64,000 nucleotides of DNA from JAPLIS01 sp963719415 (GCA_963719415.1 OY970383.1:1178001-1242000), one strand, 5' to 3'; numbered from the stretch's first letter, positions 16,447 to 25,925 are shown. Translations and numbers: made by a program. Notes: generated by a model from the sequence alone, not told the origin.

Positions 16447-19029
16447 ATGAAAATTTCTTTAAGATGGATTTTTGATCACCTAGAAGCAGATATGCATTCA
16501 ATAGATATTAATGTATTGGTTGATACATTTAATAAAATTACTGCAGAAATTGAAGGGTATGAGAAAATTGAGCTTGCCCTTGAGCATTTATTTCAAGCTC
16601 GGATAGTGACAATTAATGAAGACAAAATAATAATACTTTGTCAGGAGTTAGGTCAAGAATTAGAATTGCCGTTTCGCTCAGATCTTGTAGTGGGTGATTC
16701 TGCTCTTATTATGAGAGATAAGGCTATTTATAGATGGGCTACCTCTGCTGATGTTGGCGGGACAAAGAGTGAATCTTTGCCAGCGCTCTGTTTTGACCAG
16801 CAAGACGTTGCTGCTTCAGGGTTTTCTGATAAAGAAAACAGGAGTTGCCAGAATAGTAATACAGCTCATGGTAATAGGGGTAGTTGGAATATAGGTAATG
16901 GGAATAGTAAAAATTTGAGTAGCGGCGACTGGAAAAAAGCTGTCGAATCAGTTGACTATGTGTTACATGTCGATAATAAATCACTTACTCATCGGCCAGA
17001 TATGTGGTCACATCGGGGCTTTGCTCGAGAAATAGGGGCTTTTTTTGATATATCACTTAAGCCATTATCGTTTTTTCTCACTGATATACCGGTTATGCTA
17101 GGTGATATGCAAGGTGTTGTGGGGGGTGCGAGAACTATCGATATCCAAGATAATGGTTGTGATCGTTTTTCTTGTCTTTCTTTAACAAACATTGAACAAA
17201 AATCGTCGTTACTTGCAATAGCCTTACGGCTTGCTCGTATTGATAGTAAGCCTATTAATGCTCTTGTTGATTTTACTAATTATGTGATGTTTGATATTGG
17301 GTTGCCAATGCATGCATTTGATGCTGACAGGTTCATTTCTGATCAGATAGTAATACGTAGAGCGTATAATACAGAGACTCTTGTGTTATTGGGTGGTCAA
17401 AAAATTGAATTAAATCAGCATGATCTGGTTGTGTGTGATGGCAAAATACCTGTATCATTAGCCGGAATTAAAGGCGGCAGTGAAACAGCAGTACAGAAAG
17501 ATACGAAATCTTTGTTGCTAGAAGCAGGTCATTGGGATGCAACAACTATTAGATTATCATCAGCGCGTCATAAAAATAGGACTGAAGCATCGATTCGTTT
17601 TGAAAAAAGTATTGATGGCTCTACGAATATTGATGCTCTAAAACGTTTTGTGTATTTGTGTGATAGGGCTCGTATATCGTATACTATTTCTGGAAAAATA
17701 CTCTCTTTAGGAGTTGTTCCTGCGGCATCGATTGTTGTCGTTGAACATGCGTTTATTGAACAGCGGCTTGGTGTCAGCGTGGACCCATCGTTTGTGCAAA
17801 AGACTCTGGAGCAATTAGAATTTTGTGTGGACACTGAAAATAGAGAGAAACAGGTTAATAAAGAAGAGTCTGTTAATAGAGAAAAATTAGTTAGCAGAGA
17901 AGAATTAGCCCGTAAAGAAAAAATAGGCGACACTGTTAATGGTGATTATAAAAAACAGAGTAAGCTGGTTTATATAATTGGTATTCCTCCATTTAGGGCT
18001 ACAAAAGATATTTCTTGCAGAGAAGATATTGTAGAGGAAATTGGTCGATTTTATGGTTATGGATCTATTCCCGAGCAGTTTCCTTCTTTTTTGTTGACTC
18101 CTAAAGATAATAGATCGTTAATGCGTATGCGCATGATAAAGCGTCTTCTTGTTGATGGTGCGGCAATGCGAGAACTCTATACCTATTCATTTTTTGATGA
18201 AGCTTTTTTAAAGCGCTTACATTGGCAACCAGCCGAAGATCTTGAAGTACAACATCCGGTATCAGAAAATTGGAAACGTCTGGTCACCTCTTTAATTCCT
18301 AATATGCTCAATGCAGTGGAACATGAATCGAATGAATATGATAAGCTGCGATTTTTTGAATTAGCACGAGTATGGCGATTTCATAACCAGATTATAGAAG
18401 AAAAAGAGGTTTTATCAGGTATTATTTTTGATAAGCATCATGAAATTGATTTTTATGATGTTAAATCTATTATTACTAAGATTATTGATTTTGTAGGTAT
18501 GGGTGTTAGTAGTAATAAAGGTAGTGAAATTTCTTGGGAATCGGTAAAATCACCGACAGAAATGTGGTTTGCTCCGTATAAAACGGCTCATGTGATGCAT
18601 AAGGGAGTCTGTGTCGCACGGGTAGGTATGGTGCCATCTGAAGTGCTTCATAGAATAGCTGATGGATACGCCTATGTATTTGAATGTGATGCAGAACTAT
18701 TGCGTTCATATCGGTCTACTGATCTTCGTTATGTGCCGACTCCTAAATATCCGGCTATCGAACGTGATATAAGTATGTTAATTCCCTTGCCTATAACAGT
18801 TGCTCAGGTAATTCATCTGGTTAAAAAGATTGTTGAAAAAGCTGATGATCGGGTAGGATCAGTTACTTTAATAGATTTTTTTGAAAAAAAAGAATGGCCG
18901 GATAAAAAGTCTATCACTATTCGTTTAAAAGTGCAGGATCAGCATAAGACAATGAAGAAAGAAGAGATTGATGAGTTGGTTGGTATTATTATAGCAGAGT
19001 TGGGTGCTTATGGAGCAGAAATTAGGTAA
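16447..19029 (+). CDS. pheT: PheT, phenylalanyl-tRNA synthetase beta subunit
   Basis: PheT is the beta chain of the alpha2-beta2 enzyme that charges tRNA-Phe. At 860 residues it is longer than usual because of two hydrophilic insertions, at about residues 135-158 (Asn/Ser/Gly-rich) and 460-495 (Glu/Lys/Asn-rich). The B3/B4 region (SLTHRPDMWSHRGFAREIG), the core LVDFTNYVMFDIGLPMHAFD, the B5 region (REDIVEEIGRFYGY) and the C-terminal anticodon-binding fold (PKYPAIERDISMLI) are all visible. The N-terminal tRNA-binding part is diverged. No pheS is adjacent. It heads an operon with lspA and comF. Confidence 0.93.
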   Translation: MKISLRWIFDHLEADMHSIDINVLVDTFNKITAEIEGYEKIELALEHLFQARIVTINEDKIIILCQELGQELELPFRSDLVVGDSALIMRDKAIYRWATSADVGGTKSESLPALCFDQQDVAASGFSDKENRSCQNSNTAHGNRGSWNIGNGNSKNLSSGDWKKAVESVDYVLHVDNKSLTHRPDMWSHRGFAREIGAFFDISLKPLSFFLTDIPVMLGDMQGVVGGARTIDIQDNGCDRFSCLSLTNIEQKSSLLAIALRLARIDSKPINALVDFTNYVMFDIGLPMHAFDADRFISDQIVIRRAYNTETLVLLGGQKIELNQHDLVVCDGKIPVSLAGIKGGSETAVQKDTKSLLLEAGHWDATTIRLSSARHKNRTEASIRFEKSIDGSTNIDALKRFVYLCDRARISYTISGKILSLGVVPAASIVVVEHAFIEQRLGVSVDPSFVQKTLEQLEFCVDTENREKQVNKEESVNREKLVSREELARKEKIGDTVNGDYKKQSKLVYIIGIPPFRATKDISCREDIVEEIGRFYGYGSIPEQFPSFLLTPKDNRSLMRMRMIKRLLVDGAAMRELYTYSFFDEAFLKRLHWQPAEDLEVQHPVSENWKRLVTSLIPNMLNAVEHESNEYDKLRFFELARVWRFHNQIIEEKEVLSGIIFDKHHEIDFYDVKSIITKIIDFVGMGVSSNKGSEISWESVKSPTEMWFAPYKTAHVMHKGVCVARVGMVPSEVLHRIADGYAYVFECDAELLRSYRSTDLRYVPTPKYPAIERDISMLIPLPITVAQVIHLVKKIVEKADDRVGSVTLIDFFEKKEWPDKKSITIRLKVQDQHKTMKKEEIDELVGIIIAELGAYGAEIR

Positions 19030-19036
19030 AATAAAC

Positions 19037-19555
19037 ATGTGTACAAAAGAAGAAAAAAAGTATCTTTTTCAGGTTTTTAGTTTAGCTTGTATATTATTTT
19101 TTATTGATCGTATGACTAAATATTATGCTGTATATCTCTATCGTGTGTATGGTATATCGTATTATATGATAACTAGTTTTTTGTCTTTTTCTCTCTCTTT
19201 TAATCGGGGCATGTCTTTTAGTATTGGTCACTCGCAAGATCAGGGGGCATTTGTATTAATTACCGGTATAGCTATTAGCTTAACGCTGTTTGTTATCTAT
19301 TATGCATATGATCAGTTTAAGTCAGGATATTCTATTTTGGGTGAATTGTTAGTAGTTATCGGTTCTTTATCAAATATAATAGATCGTTTTTTATATGTTG
19401 GTGTAGTGGATTTTATTGAATTTTCATGGAACAGTTGGTTTTGGCCAGCATTTAATTGTGCTGATGCCTATATTGTTATAGGGGTTGGTGTTATACTTAT
19501 TACTATGAATAGAGAGGCGCGTAAACGATCTCAAGAAATGGTAATAGAAGATTAA
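19037..19555 (+). CDS. lspA: LspA, signal peptidase II
   Basis: LspA is an inner-membrane aspartyl protease that removes signal peptides from lipoproteins. The ATG at 19037 gives 172 residues, with AGG at a suitable distance; an in-frame ATG at 19010 lies inside pheT. Four hydrophobic segments are visible. The catalytic aspartates sit in SNIIDRFLYVGVVDF and FNCADAYIVIG, matching the family motifs. SFNRGMSFSI corresponds to the conserved N-x-G-x-(A/S)-F motif. It follows pheT by 7 bases. The lipobox protein at 24846 is a likely substrate. Confidence 0.92.
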   Translation: MCTKEEKKYLFQVFSLACILFFIDRMTKYYAVYLYRVYGISYYMITSFLSFSLSFNRGMSFSIGHSQDQGAFVLITGIAISLTLFVIYYAYDQFKSGYSILGELLVVIGSLSNIIDRFLYVGVVDFIEFSWNSWFWPAFNCADAYIVIGVGVILITMNREARKRSQEMVIED

Positions 19556-19564
19556 TAGATAAGT

Positions 19565-20251
19565 ATGCAAAAGATAAGCAATCAGATAGTTAGTTTCGTT
19601 AAGAATATACTTTCTCCACCACGATGTTCCTGGTGCATGATATTACTTTCACATGATTTATTTTCAGATAACTTATTTTCGGATAATACTGTTTTTTGTG
19701 CTGAATGTGTTCAGAAAATAGATCCAGTAGTATCAAGCAGTTTGGTAGTATCAGGTAAAACGATAAAGGTCTTTGCAGTGTCAGCATACAAAGAGCCACT
19801 TCGATCGCTTATTTTAGCAAAAAGCAGATCGTCTATTTCTGCAAGCCGACACCTGGGACAGCTCATGTTAGAACGGACCGCTATTAAGTATGCTCAGATA
19901 GATTATGTTATACCCATACCTCTTTTTTGGACACGCTTTGCCTATAGAGGATATAACCAAGCGTATGAGATGGCTTCGGTGGTAGCAGCTGGTATTGGAA
20001 AATCAGTAGTAAAAGGTCTTAAAAGAGCTCAGTATACTCGTTTTCAATCTCTATTGACGCATGCAGAGCGTGCTAAAAACGTAGCTGAAGTATTTTCTCT
20101 GGTGGGTGATGGGAGTATCTATAAAAATAAGCATATTCTTTTGGTTGATGATCTCCTGACAACAGGTGCCACAGTGCAATCAGCAGCACGTGTGCTCTTG
20201 AAGTATAAGCCCGCATCGATTACGGTATTGGTGGCATGCAGAGTTGTATAA
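19565..20251 (+). CDS. comF: ComF-family phosphoribosyltransferase-like protein
   Basis: This 228-residue protein shows the ComF layout. An N-terminal zinc-ribbon has CSWC (residues 20-23) and CAEC, 23 residues later. A PRTase fold follows, with DYVIPIPLFWTRFAYRGYNQ and the binding loop ILLVDDLLTTGATVQSA. ComF is required for DNA uptake in competent bacteria and often remains in non-competent ones with an unclear role. It lies 9 bases after lspA and ends the pheT operon. Confidence 0.88.
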   Translation: MQKISNQIVSFVKNILSPPRCSWCMILLSHDLFSDNLFSDNTVFCAECVQKIDPVVSSSLVVSGKTIKVFAVSAYKEPLRSLILAKSRSSISASRHLGQLMLERTAIKYAQIDYVIPIPLFWTRFAYRGYNQAYEMASVVAAGIGKSVVKGLKRAQYTRFQSLLTHAERAKNVAEVFSLVGDGSIYKNKHILLVDDLLTTGATVQSAARVLLKYKPASITVLVACRVV

Positions 20252-20298
20252 CTAAAATAGCGTCAAAAACTTAAGTTTTTAATAAAAAAATAGCTTTT

Positions 20299-20340
20299 AA
20301 TAAAGAAGGGGACTTGCTGTTGCAAGTTCTCTTCTTTATT
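20299..20340 (+). terminator. Terminator hairpin after comF
   Basis: Arms 20299-20317 (aataaagaaggggacttgc) and 20322-20340 pair over 19 positions with two G-U pairs and a 4-base loop. The arm sequence AATAAAGAAG-GGA-TTGC recurs in the 50-bp palindrome at 23135-23184. Confidence 0.8.
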
Positions 20341-20360
20341 AACGTGAGTTCGATCTAAGC
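20341..20360 (+). repeat. Dispersed AACGTGAGTTCG repeat, copy 1
   Basis: aacgtgagttcg followed by atctaagc occurs right after the comF terminator. The same 12 bases occur at 36027-36038 and 38947-38958, each just downstream of a gene. The right part of this copy, read in reverse (TGCTGACTGCTTAGAT), resembles sequences at about 39093 and 40050. Confidence 0.8.
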
Positions 20361-20424
20361 AGTCAGCATTCTACAGCTTTTTTGTGAATTAAATGTTTCT
20401 GTAAAGTAAAGTATATTTATTTAT

Positions 20425-20560
20425 GGACCCCAAAATTCGGGGTCCCCACCGACTATTCTGGGGTCCCCGGACGTAAGACCGGGGTATTGGTATAGGTGGG
20501 GTAAAAAAATTCGGGGTCCCCACCGGCTATTCTGGGGTCCCCGTGACAGTAAAGCGGGGT
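20425..20560. repeat. GGGGTCCCC palindromic repeat cluster
   Basis: The core ttcggggtccccaccg-ctattctggggtcccc occurs twice (about 20436-20468 and 20510-20542). An inverted ggacccc/ggggtcc pair at 20426-20444 and related ggggta fragments are nearby. A related element lies inside a coding region at 28461-28496. Confidence 0.85.
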
Positions 20561-20608
20561 AAAATTTACAGCATTTTTAAGTCGAGCTCATGTTTATTAC
20601 TCTTTCTA

Positions 20609-23062
20609 TTATAATTCTAGGCCTGGTTTTTCAGCTTTTTTGAAGGTGATCAGGAATTCTAGTGTGTCTTTAGATCCTGGAATTTTAATAGAAACAGGCT
20701 TTTTCATTTTTGTGCTGTTGAATATTTCTTCGGGACCCCATGGTGTATTTTCGTCATCGGATTCATTTTCTGGGTCGTAATTTACTCCTTTACATAACGC
20801 GTTAGCTGCACGTTGGCTTCTTGTCATGTCTGCAGTTAATGGATTTCTATCCCCCATAAAATGAGCTAATTTCTCAAGACAATCTTGTATGAGCGCTAGA
20901 GAATGAGTGTCAACATAGTGTATCTGTTGATCTTTTAATTGTTTTGATACTTCCCAAATTTGGAAAAATACGGTCGGATTTAGGGCGACGTCTAATGTGG
21001 TACAGCCATTTATAATCCTATCTAATATTTTACGATCTATGTTTTCGGTTGTAATCGATTCTGGTCGACTTATTTTTAATGCCAGACTTCTTTCTGTAGC
21101 ATCTTGTTCAATTTCTTGTAGGCCACGAAGTTCTTCACGGTAAGTGTTTGATCGTGGTGAGTCTGGATATGTTTCGAATGCATGTTTTATGCGACCGCGA
21201 CGAGTGCCGTACCACCAAGTAGCGCCAAGAGGTCCTTTTTTTCGAGTTGGTTTTTGAATAGTAACGGTAAGGCCTGTTTCTTGGGGAGCGGACGCAGAGA
21301 GTGTTTCTGGTTGGGCATCATTTTTTGGAGAAGTGAGGGGCGTATTTAAAAACAAAATTGGCATTGGTTGCGGCTCACGCGCCTGCTCTTGCGCTATCGG
21401 TAATTCTTCACCTACTGTTAGTTTTTCAGGTACCGTTTTCGATTTTACGAGTTGTTTAGTCTCTTTATATGGAACTGTAACTATTAAGTCCATGCTTGAT
21501 CGTCTAGAAGATGCTTTAGGAGACTGTTTAGGTGATTGTAGAATTGGGTGGGTTTCTAATGATGCTTGTTCATACAAGTCGTGCGCTCGTGGCGATAATG
21601 ATCTAGAACTTACTAGTGCTTCAACTGCGATTAATTCTTCTTCTTCTTCTTCTTCTTCTTCTTCATGAGTGCCATTGTTAGGTGATAATTTTAAAAGTGG
21701 CGACTTAGAACTTGGTGACGTTTCAAACGCAAGCTGTGTTAATGACGATAAAGACCCAGGACTCAAGGATGCTTCGAGCACGCTTTGTGTTGATGGTTGG
21801 CTTGCCGATATTTCAAGTACTATGCATTCTTCGCGCTCCTTTGATGGTTCACCATTTTCAGGTTCGCTATTGGCAGCAGGTATAGCAGAAACTTGTAGGT
21901 TTATAGATAGCGACCCCTCGGGATTGATGAGAGGCACCATGGTAATCAAAACAGGGAACTCAGGAGTTTTTGGGTTTGCATCTGAAGATTCTATGGTTGA
22001 GGATTCAACAGCTTTTTTTGCAGGATTAGGATTATCAAAAAGATGTTGAGCGGCCTTTTCTTTTTGCGGTAATGCTTTAGAGCTTTTCATTGCTAGTTGT
22101 AGTTCATATTCATACCGTGCTTTGTTAACTTTGGCAAGTGAATGGCGCCTAAAAGCTTCTTCTTTGCGTTTTTTTTCTCGTCGTACGCGATCAATATATT
22201 TTTGATTTTCTTCTAACCATGTTTTTTCTGGTTGGATAACCGCATCATATTTTTCGCTCTCCTTTGCGGGTTCATGAGTGCCCCAAATGGTAGCAGTAGC
22301 TGCAGGGATTTTTTTATTGTCAGATGCTTCTGCGGATATCGGAATATCCCAGAAAGGTTTAGGTTCAGCATGGACAGGAATAGCAGCTTCAGATGGTTGT
22401 GCCGGTACAGGATTAACAGAATCAAAGGGATCAAGAGGCCATCGAGTTGGAGCTGGAGCTAGGGCAGGAGTAGCAGGCTGTTTTATATTAGCAGATGGTT
22501 TTGCCGGTACAGGGTCAGCAGAACTAGGGGTATTCCAAAAAGATCGAAGAGCAGCAACAGCAGGTCGTTTTACATTAGCTGATTCTTTTACTGAATCACG
22601 AGCATTAAGATTAAAGTGAGGTTGAGCAGGAGTCGGCGTTGGTGCAACAGATTTTTTTGCTGGATCAGGATATCGATTTTGAGGAGGGGCCGCATACCAT
22701 TCAGATGGTTGTGCCGGTACAGGATTAGCAGAATAAGGGGGGTCAAGAGGCCATCGAGTTGGAGCTGGAGCTAGGGCAGGAGCAGCAGGCTGTTTTATAT
22801 TAGCAGATGGTTTTGCCAATACAGGATTAACAAAATCATAATTGTGCTTGTTCCTCCAGTTCCAAGACCGTTGAACTCGAGCTCGGGTAGGGGCAGCAGA
22901 TTTTTTTGCTGGATGATTAGGATCAGTAAAAAGATGTTGAACGGCGTTCTTTTTCCATGTTTTTTTAGGTGGGGCTGCAGGAGCTGCTGCAGAAGCGTTC
23001 ATGAATAGAGTAGATGTTGCCATGGTAAGTGTGCAAAAAAACAAAAAAAAATAGTTATTCAT
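20609..23062 (-). CDS. Large secreted Pro/Ala-rich repeat protein, unknown
   Basis: This 817-residue protein has a signal peptide (YFFLFFCTLTMATSTLFMNA, cleavage near ASAAAP). The N-terminal 250 residues are Pro/Ala-rich with repeated PVPAQPSE / PSANIKQPA / LAPAPTRWPLDP units, encoded by a ~120-bp direct repeat (about 22389 and 22701). A basic helical segment follows, then Ser/Pro-rich disorder with a run of nine Glu from a GAA repeat near 21640-21665. A ~190-residue C-terminal domain (TRRGRIKHAFETYPDSPRS onward) is nearly identical to that of the neighbour at 23260. No known domain is recognised. Confidence 0.75.
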   Translation of the reverse strand: MNNYFFLFFCTLTMATSTLFMNASAAAPAAPPKKTWKKNAVQHLFTDPNHPAKKSAAPTRARVQRSWNWRNKHNYDFVNPVLAKPSANIKQPAAPALAPAPTRWPLDPPYSANPVPAQPSEWYAAPPQNRYPDPAKKSVAPTPTPAQPHFNLNARDSVKESANVKRPAVAALRSFWNTPSSADPVPAKPSANIKQPATPALAPAPTRWPLDPFDSVNPVPAQPSEAAIPVHAEPKPFWDIPISAEASDNKKIPAATATIWGTHEPAKESEKYDAVIQPEKTWLEENQKYIDRVRREKKRKEEAFRRHSLAKVNKARYEYELQLAMKSSKALPQKEKAAQHLFDNPNPAKKAVESSTIESSDANPKTPEFPVLITMVPLINPEGSLSINLQVSAIPAANSEPENGEPSKEREECIVLEISASQPSTQSVLEASLSPGSLSSLTQLAFETSPSSKSPLLKLSPNNGTHEEEEEEEEEELIAVEALVSSRSLSPRAHDLYEQASLETHPILQSPKQSPKASSRRSSMDLIVTVPYKETKQLVKSKTVPEKLTVGEELPIAQEQAREPQPMPILFLNTPLTSPKNDAQPETLSASAPQETGLTVTIQKPTRKKGPLGATWWYGTRRGRIKHAFETYPDSPRSNTYREELRGLQEIEQDATERSLALKISRPESITTENIDRKILDRIINGCTTLDVALNPTVFFQIWEVSKQLKDQQIHYVDTHSLALIQDCLEKLAHFMGDRNPLTADMTRSQRAANALCKGVNYDPENESDDENTPWGPEEIFNSTKMKKPVSIKIPGSKDTLEFLITFKKAEKPGLEL

Positions 23063-23134
23063 TCTAAAACTCTCTTTTTAGTTAGGATATGAAGTATATA
23101 TGTCAGCACATTAGCATACTCTATTAATTGATCA

Positions 23135-23184
23135 TGATAATAAAGAAGAGGATTTGCGATCGCAAATCCTCTTCTTTATTATCA
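23135..23184. terminator. Perfect 50-bp palindrome, probable terminator
   Basis: Arms 23135-23159 and 23160-23184 are exact reverse complements with no loop, centred on GCGATCGC. It lies just past the stop of the gene at 23260-24540 (- strand) and upstream of the start at 23062. The outer arms are rich in A/T (AATAAAGAAGAGG), like the hairpin after comF. Confidence 0.8.
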
Positions 23185-23259
23185 ATTTAAGCTATAATTT
23201 TATCTAATAGTATTGTACATGAGAGTATTGCGCTTATCTTGTTTTTAGTTGTATACAAG

Positions 23260-24540
23260 CTACTCTTTAAACTCTAATGCTGATTGTTCAACTACTGGTT
23301 TTTTAGCTTTTTTGAAAGTAACAAGAAGTTCTAGTGTATCATCAGATCCTGGAATTTTAATAGAAACAGGCTTTTTCATTTTTGAGCAGTTGAATATTTC
23401 TTCGGGACCCCATGGTGAATTTTCGTCATCAGACTCATTTTCTGGGTCGTAATTTACTCCTTTACATAACGCGTTAGCTGCACGTTGGCTTCTTGTCATG
23501 TCTGCAGTTAATGGATTTCTATCCCCCATAAAATGAGCTAATTTCTCAAGACAATCTTGTATGAGCGCTAGAGAATGAGTGTCAACATAGTGTATCTGTT
23601 GATCTTTTAATTGTTTTGATACTTCCCAAATTTGGAAAAATACGGTCGGATTTAGGGCGACGTCTAATGTGGTACAGCCATTTATAATCCTATCTAATAT
23701 TTTACGATCTATATTGTCGGCTGTAATTAATTCTGGTCGACTTACTTTTAATACCAGACTTCTTTCTGTAGCATCTTGTTCAATTTCTTGTAGGCCACGA
23801 AGTTCTTCACGGTAAGTGTTTGATCGTGGTGAGTCTGGATATGTCTCGAATGCATGCTTAATACGACCGCGGCGAGTGCCGCACCACCAAGTAGCGCCAA
23901 GAGGTGCTTTTTTACGATCCGTTTTTTCGATAGCAACTGCAGGAGTTATTTCTGGCAGGGCATCATTTTTTGGTGAAATGAGTGGTGTATTTAAAAATGA
24001 AATAGGTTGTGGCTGTTCAGACGCAATCCGTAGTTCTTCACCTACTGTTTTTGATTCTACGAGTTCTTTATTTTCTTCTGATGGAGTCGTAACGAGCAAG
24101 CTTATGCTTGGTCGTCTAGATGACCCTTTAGGTGATTGTCTAGGTGATCTTGTAATTGGTTTTGGTTGTTCCGGGAATGGTGTGACTTTTGCTTCGATTC
24201 CACCATTCTCATCGCTTTCATCATCGCTTTCTGGGTCGCTCTCTGGATCGGTTTCGTTTTCGATTTGATCATTCGATCCTGGAGCAGCTGTTTGTGCGGC
24301 TACGTTGTTGACACCAAAAAGATGGGGAACGGTTTCGTTGGACCATGGTTTAGGTGAAGTAGCAAGGGCCTTTATTGTTGCTTTAGGTGAGGCGGCTCGA
24401 TTCGCGATACCTACAGATGCTTTAACAAGAGTTATCGCTTTAGGTTTAGCGGCGTGAACGACGGCATTCGCAGCATTAACGAGTAGGGGAGATAGGGCAA
24501 AATTGAGTGTAAAAAAAAGCATGAAAAGATATCTGTTCAT
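23260..24540 (-). CDS. Secreted paralogue of the 20609-23062 protein
   Basis: The ATG at 24540 has GGAGT six bases upstream and gives 426 residues with a signal peptide (MNRYLFMLFFTLNFALSPLL). A short Ala/Lys/Pro-rich and acidic Ser/Asp-rich linker replaces the long repeats of its neighbour. The C-terminal domain (residues about 215-410) is almost identical to the neighbour's: TWWCGTRRGRIKHAFETYPD, LDRIINGCTTLDVALNPTVF, HFMGDRNPLTADMTRSQRAA. Over at least 250 bp (23456-23707 vs 20786-21037) the DNA appears identical, including third codon positions. This indicates recent duplication or gene conversion. Confidence 0.8.
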   Translation of the reverse strand: MNRYLFMLFFTLNFALSPLLVNAANAVVHAAKPKAITLVKASVGIANRAASPKATIKALATSPKPWSNETVPHLFGVNNVAAQTAAPGSNDQIENETDPESDPESDDESDENGGIEAKVTPFPEQPKPITRSPRQSPKGSSRRPSISLLVTTPSEENKELVESKTVGEELRIASEQPQPISFLNTPLISPKNDALPEITPAVAIEKTDRKKAPLGATWWCGTRRGRIKHAFETYPDSPRSNTYREELRGLQEIEQDATERSLVLKVSRPELITADNIDRKILDRIINGCTTLDVALNPTVFFQIWEVSKQLKDQQIHYVDTHSLALIQDCLEKLAHFMGDRNPLTADMTRSQRAANALCKGVNYDPENESDDENSPWGPEEIFNCSKMKKPVSIKIPGSDDTLELLVTFKKAKKPVVEQSALEFKE

Positions 24541-24758
24541 TGAGGACTCCTTTTTAGTTGGTACATAAAATATATATAATTCGTACACTAGCATAATATA
24601 TTAATTGAGCAAGAAAAAAGTATTTTTTTAGTTGAGTTTAATAAGGCTTTTGTAGAGATTAATGTAAAGATTAAATGAAAAAAAATGAGCTGATAAAACA
24701 AAAAAACGAGTTGGTAAAATAGAATGGCGAGATAATAAAATAAAAAAAATAAGATGGA

Positions 24759-24786
24759 TTGTAAATTACTTGTTCTGTGCTATCAT
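24759..24786 (+). promoter_or_regulatory. Possible promoter of the foldase lipoprotein
   Basis: TTGTAA (24759-24764), a 16-base spacer and TATCAT (24781-24786) lie about 60 bases before the ATG at 24846. The match to the sigma-70 consensus is moderate. Confidence 0.35.
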
Positions 24787-24845
24787 GATCAAAGTATTAT
24801 AGGTAAAAGAAGGATAATTATTTTTTTTAAGAAGGGATTTTTATT

Positions 24846-25907
24846 ATGCAAGTGCAAAACAATATATCTAAACAGATTACTGGATTTACCATAGTTATAT
24901 TATTAGTGGGACTATCTGGTTGTGATTGGTTTTCTAAAAATAAAAAAGAATCGTTTTCTGGAACAACTCCTATAGCAGATAATGTAGGCAGTGCTGGTAG
25001 TGTCAGCGGCCAAGATGCAAACGCAATTGTTTTTATGAATGGTAAACCGTTTATTACCGAAGCATTTTTACAAGAAGAGATTGACGTTCTTATTGAATCA
25101 AACCCTCAGTTTAAAAATGTAATGAAATCTATAGATATGAATAGATTTAAGCGTGATTTTGTTGATGGTCTCGTTAATCAAGCAATTGTTGATCATTATA
25201 TTGTTGATAAAAAAATTGATCAATCAGAAGCATATACTAAAGAGATGGAGCGTATGACGCGTTTAGTGATGCGTTCAGTAAAAAACATGTTAAATACCAA
25301 ATTTTTTAGTCAAAACCTAGTCGTTCACGTTTCAGACGCTGATGCGCGTAAGTTTTATGAACAAAATAAAGAGTGTATGCCAAATATGATTATTGCTCAG
25401 GGTGGTGTAAAAGCGTCAGGAGTGCGATTTGATTCAGAAGTTAAAGCAAAAGAATTTGCGGCAAAAGTGGGTGAATATCAAGGTGATTTCCAAAAAGCGG
25501 CAGCAGCAGCTCAATTAGCAGATAAAGTACAAGATTTTAAATTGGTAAATGATCAGTCTGTCGGCTTGAATCCAAAGTTAAAGCTTGCCATAGGTGAATT
25601 GACTCAATTCCCTACTGTTGAAATCATTAAAGTTGATGATAAGGCTTTCTGGGTGGTGCAAGCGCTTGAAAAACAAGAACCAAAGTATCAACCTTATGAA
25701 CAGATTAAGGCCAACTTAATTAAGATGTTGGAAGCAAAAGAACATGAAAAACTTATAGAAGAAGAAGTTAAAAAGTTACGTGATGAATATAACGTAAAAA
25801 TTAACGAGAGTTATTTTGGCGGATCGCAAGAACCAGCATCAGAAGAGCTTGATATGGTACCAGTAGAAGTTGAAGATATCGATCAAGAGTCGGTGTATAA
25901 AGAATAG
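24846..25907 (+). CDS. SurA/PrsA-like foldase lipoprotein
   Basis: This 353-residue protein has a lipoprotein signal peptide ending in the lipobox LSGC at about residue 27. After a Ser/Gly linker, an N-terminal SurA/PrsA-type chaperone region begins (AIVFMNGKPFITEAFLQEEI) and continues through helical segments (FVDGLVNQAIVDHYIVDKKI). VSDADARKFYEQN matches the linker preceding a parvulin domain. The later part (FAAKVGEYQGDFQKAAA, then TQFPTVEIIKVDDKAFWVVQ) looks like a reduced peptidyl-prolyl isomerase-like domain. It probably helps fold exported proteins. A related gene follows. Confidence 0.75.
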   Translation: MQVQNNISKQITGFTIVILLVGLSGCDWFSKNKKESFSGTTPIADNVGSAGSVSGQDANAIVFMNGKPFITEAFLQEEIDVLIESNPQFKNVMKSIDMNRFKRDFVDGLVNQAIVDHYIVDKKIDQSEAYTKEMERMTRLVMRSVKNMLNTKFFSQNLVVHVSDADARKFYEQNKECMPNMIIAQGGVKASGVRFDSEVKAKEFAAKVGEYQGDFQKAAAAAQLADKVQDFKLVNDQSVGLNPKLKLAIGELTQFPTVEIIKVDDKAFWVVQALEKQEPKYQPYEQIKANLIKMLEAKEHEKLIEEEVKKLRDEYNVKINESYFGGSQEPASEELDMVPVEVEDIDQESVYKE

Positions 25908-25925
25908 TTATAATAAAAAAAAGAT

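Larger units (their letters stand above)
20252..20608. other. Intergenic region between comF and a convergent gene
   Basis: These 357 bases hold no gene. In order they contain the comF terminator hairpin (20299-20340), one copy of the AACGTGAGTTCG repeat (20341), and a cluster of GGGGTCCCC repeats (20425-20560). These are described separately. Confidence 0.8.

Noticed and set aside
21333..22620. Several Ser/Cys/Gly-rich open frames on the + strand opposite the 20609-23062 gene
   Set aside because: They are shadows of a long low-complexity gene. They include the reversed GAA run as poly-Ser and have no start signals.
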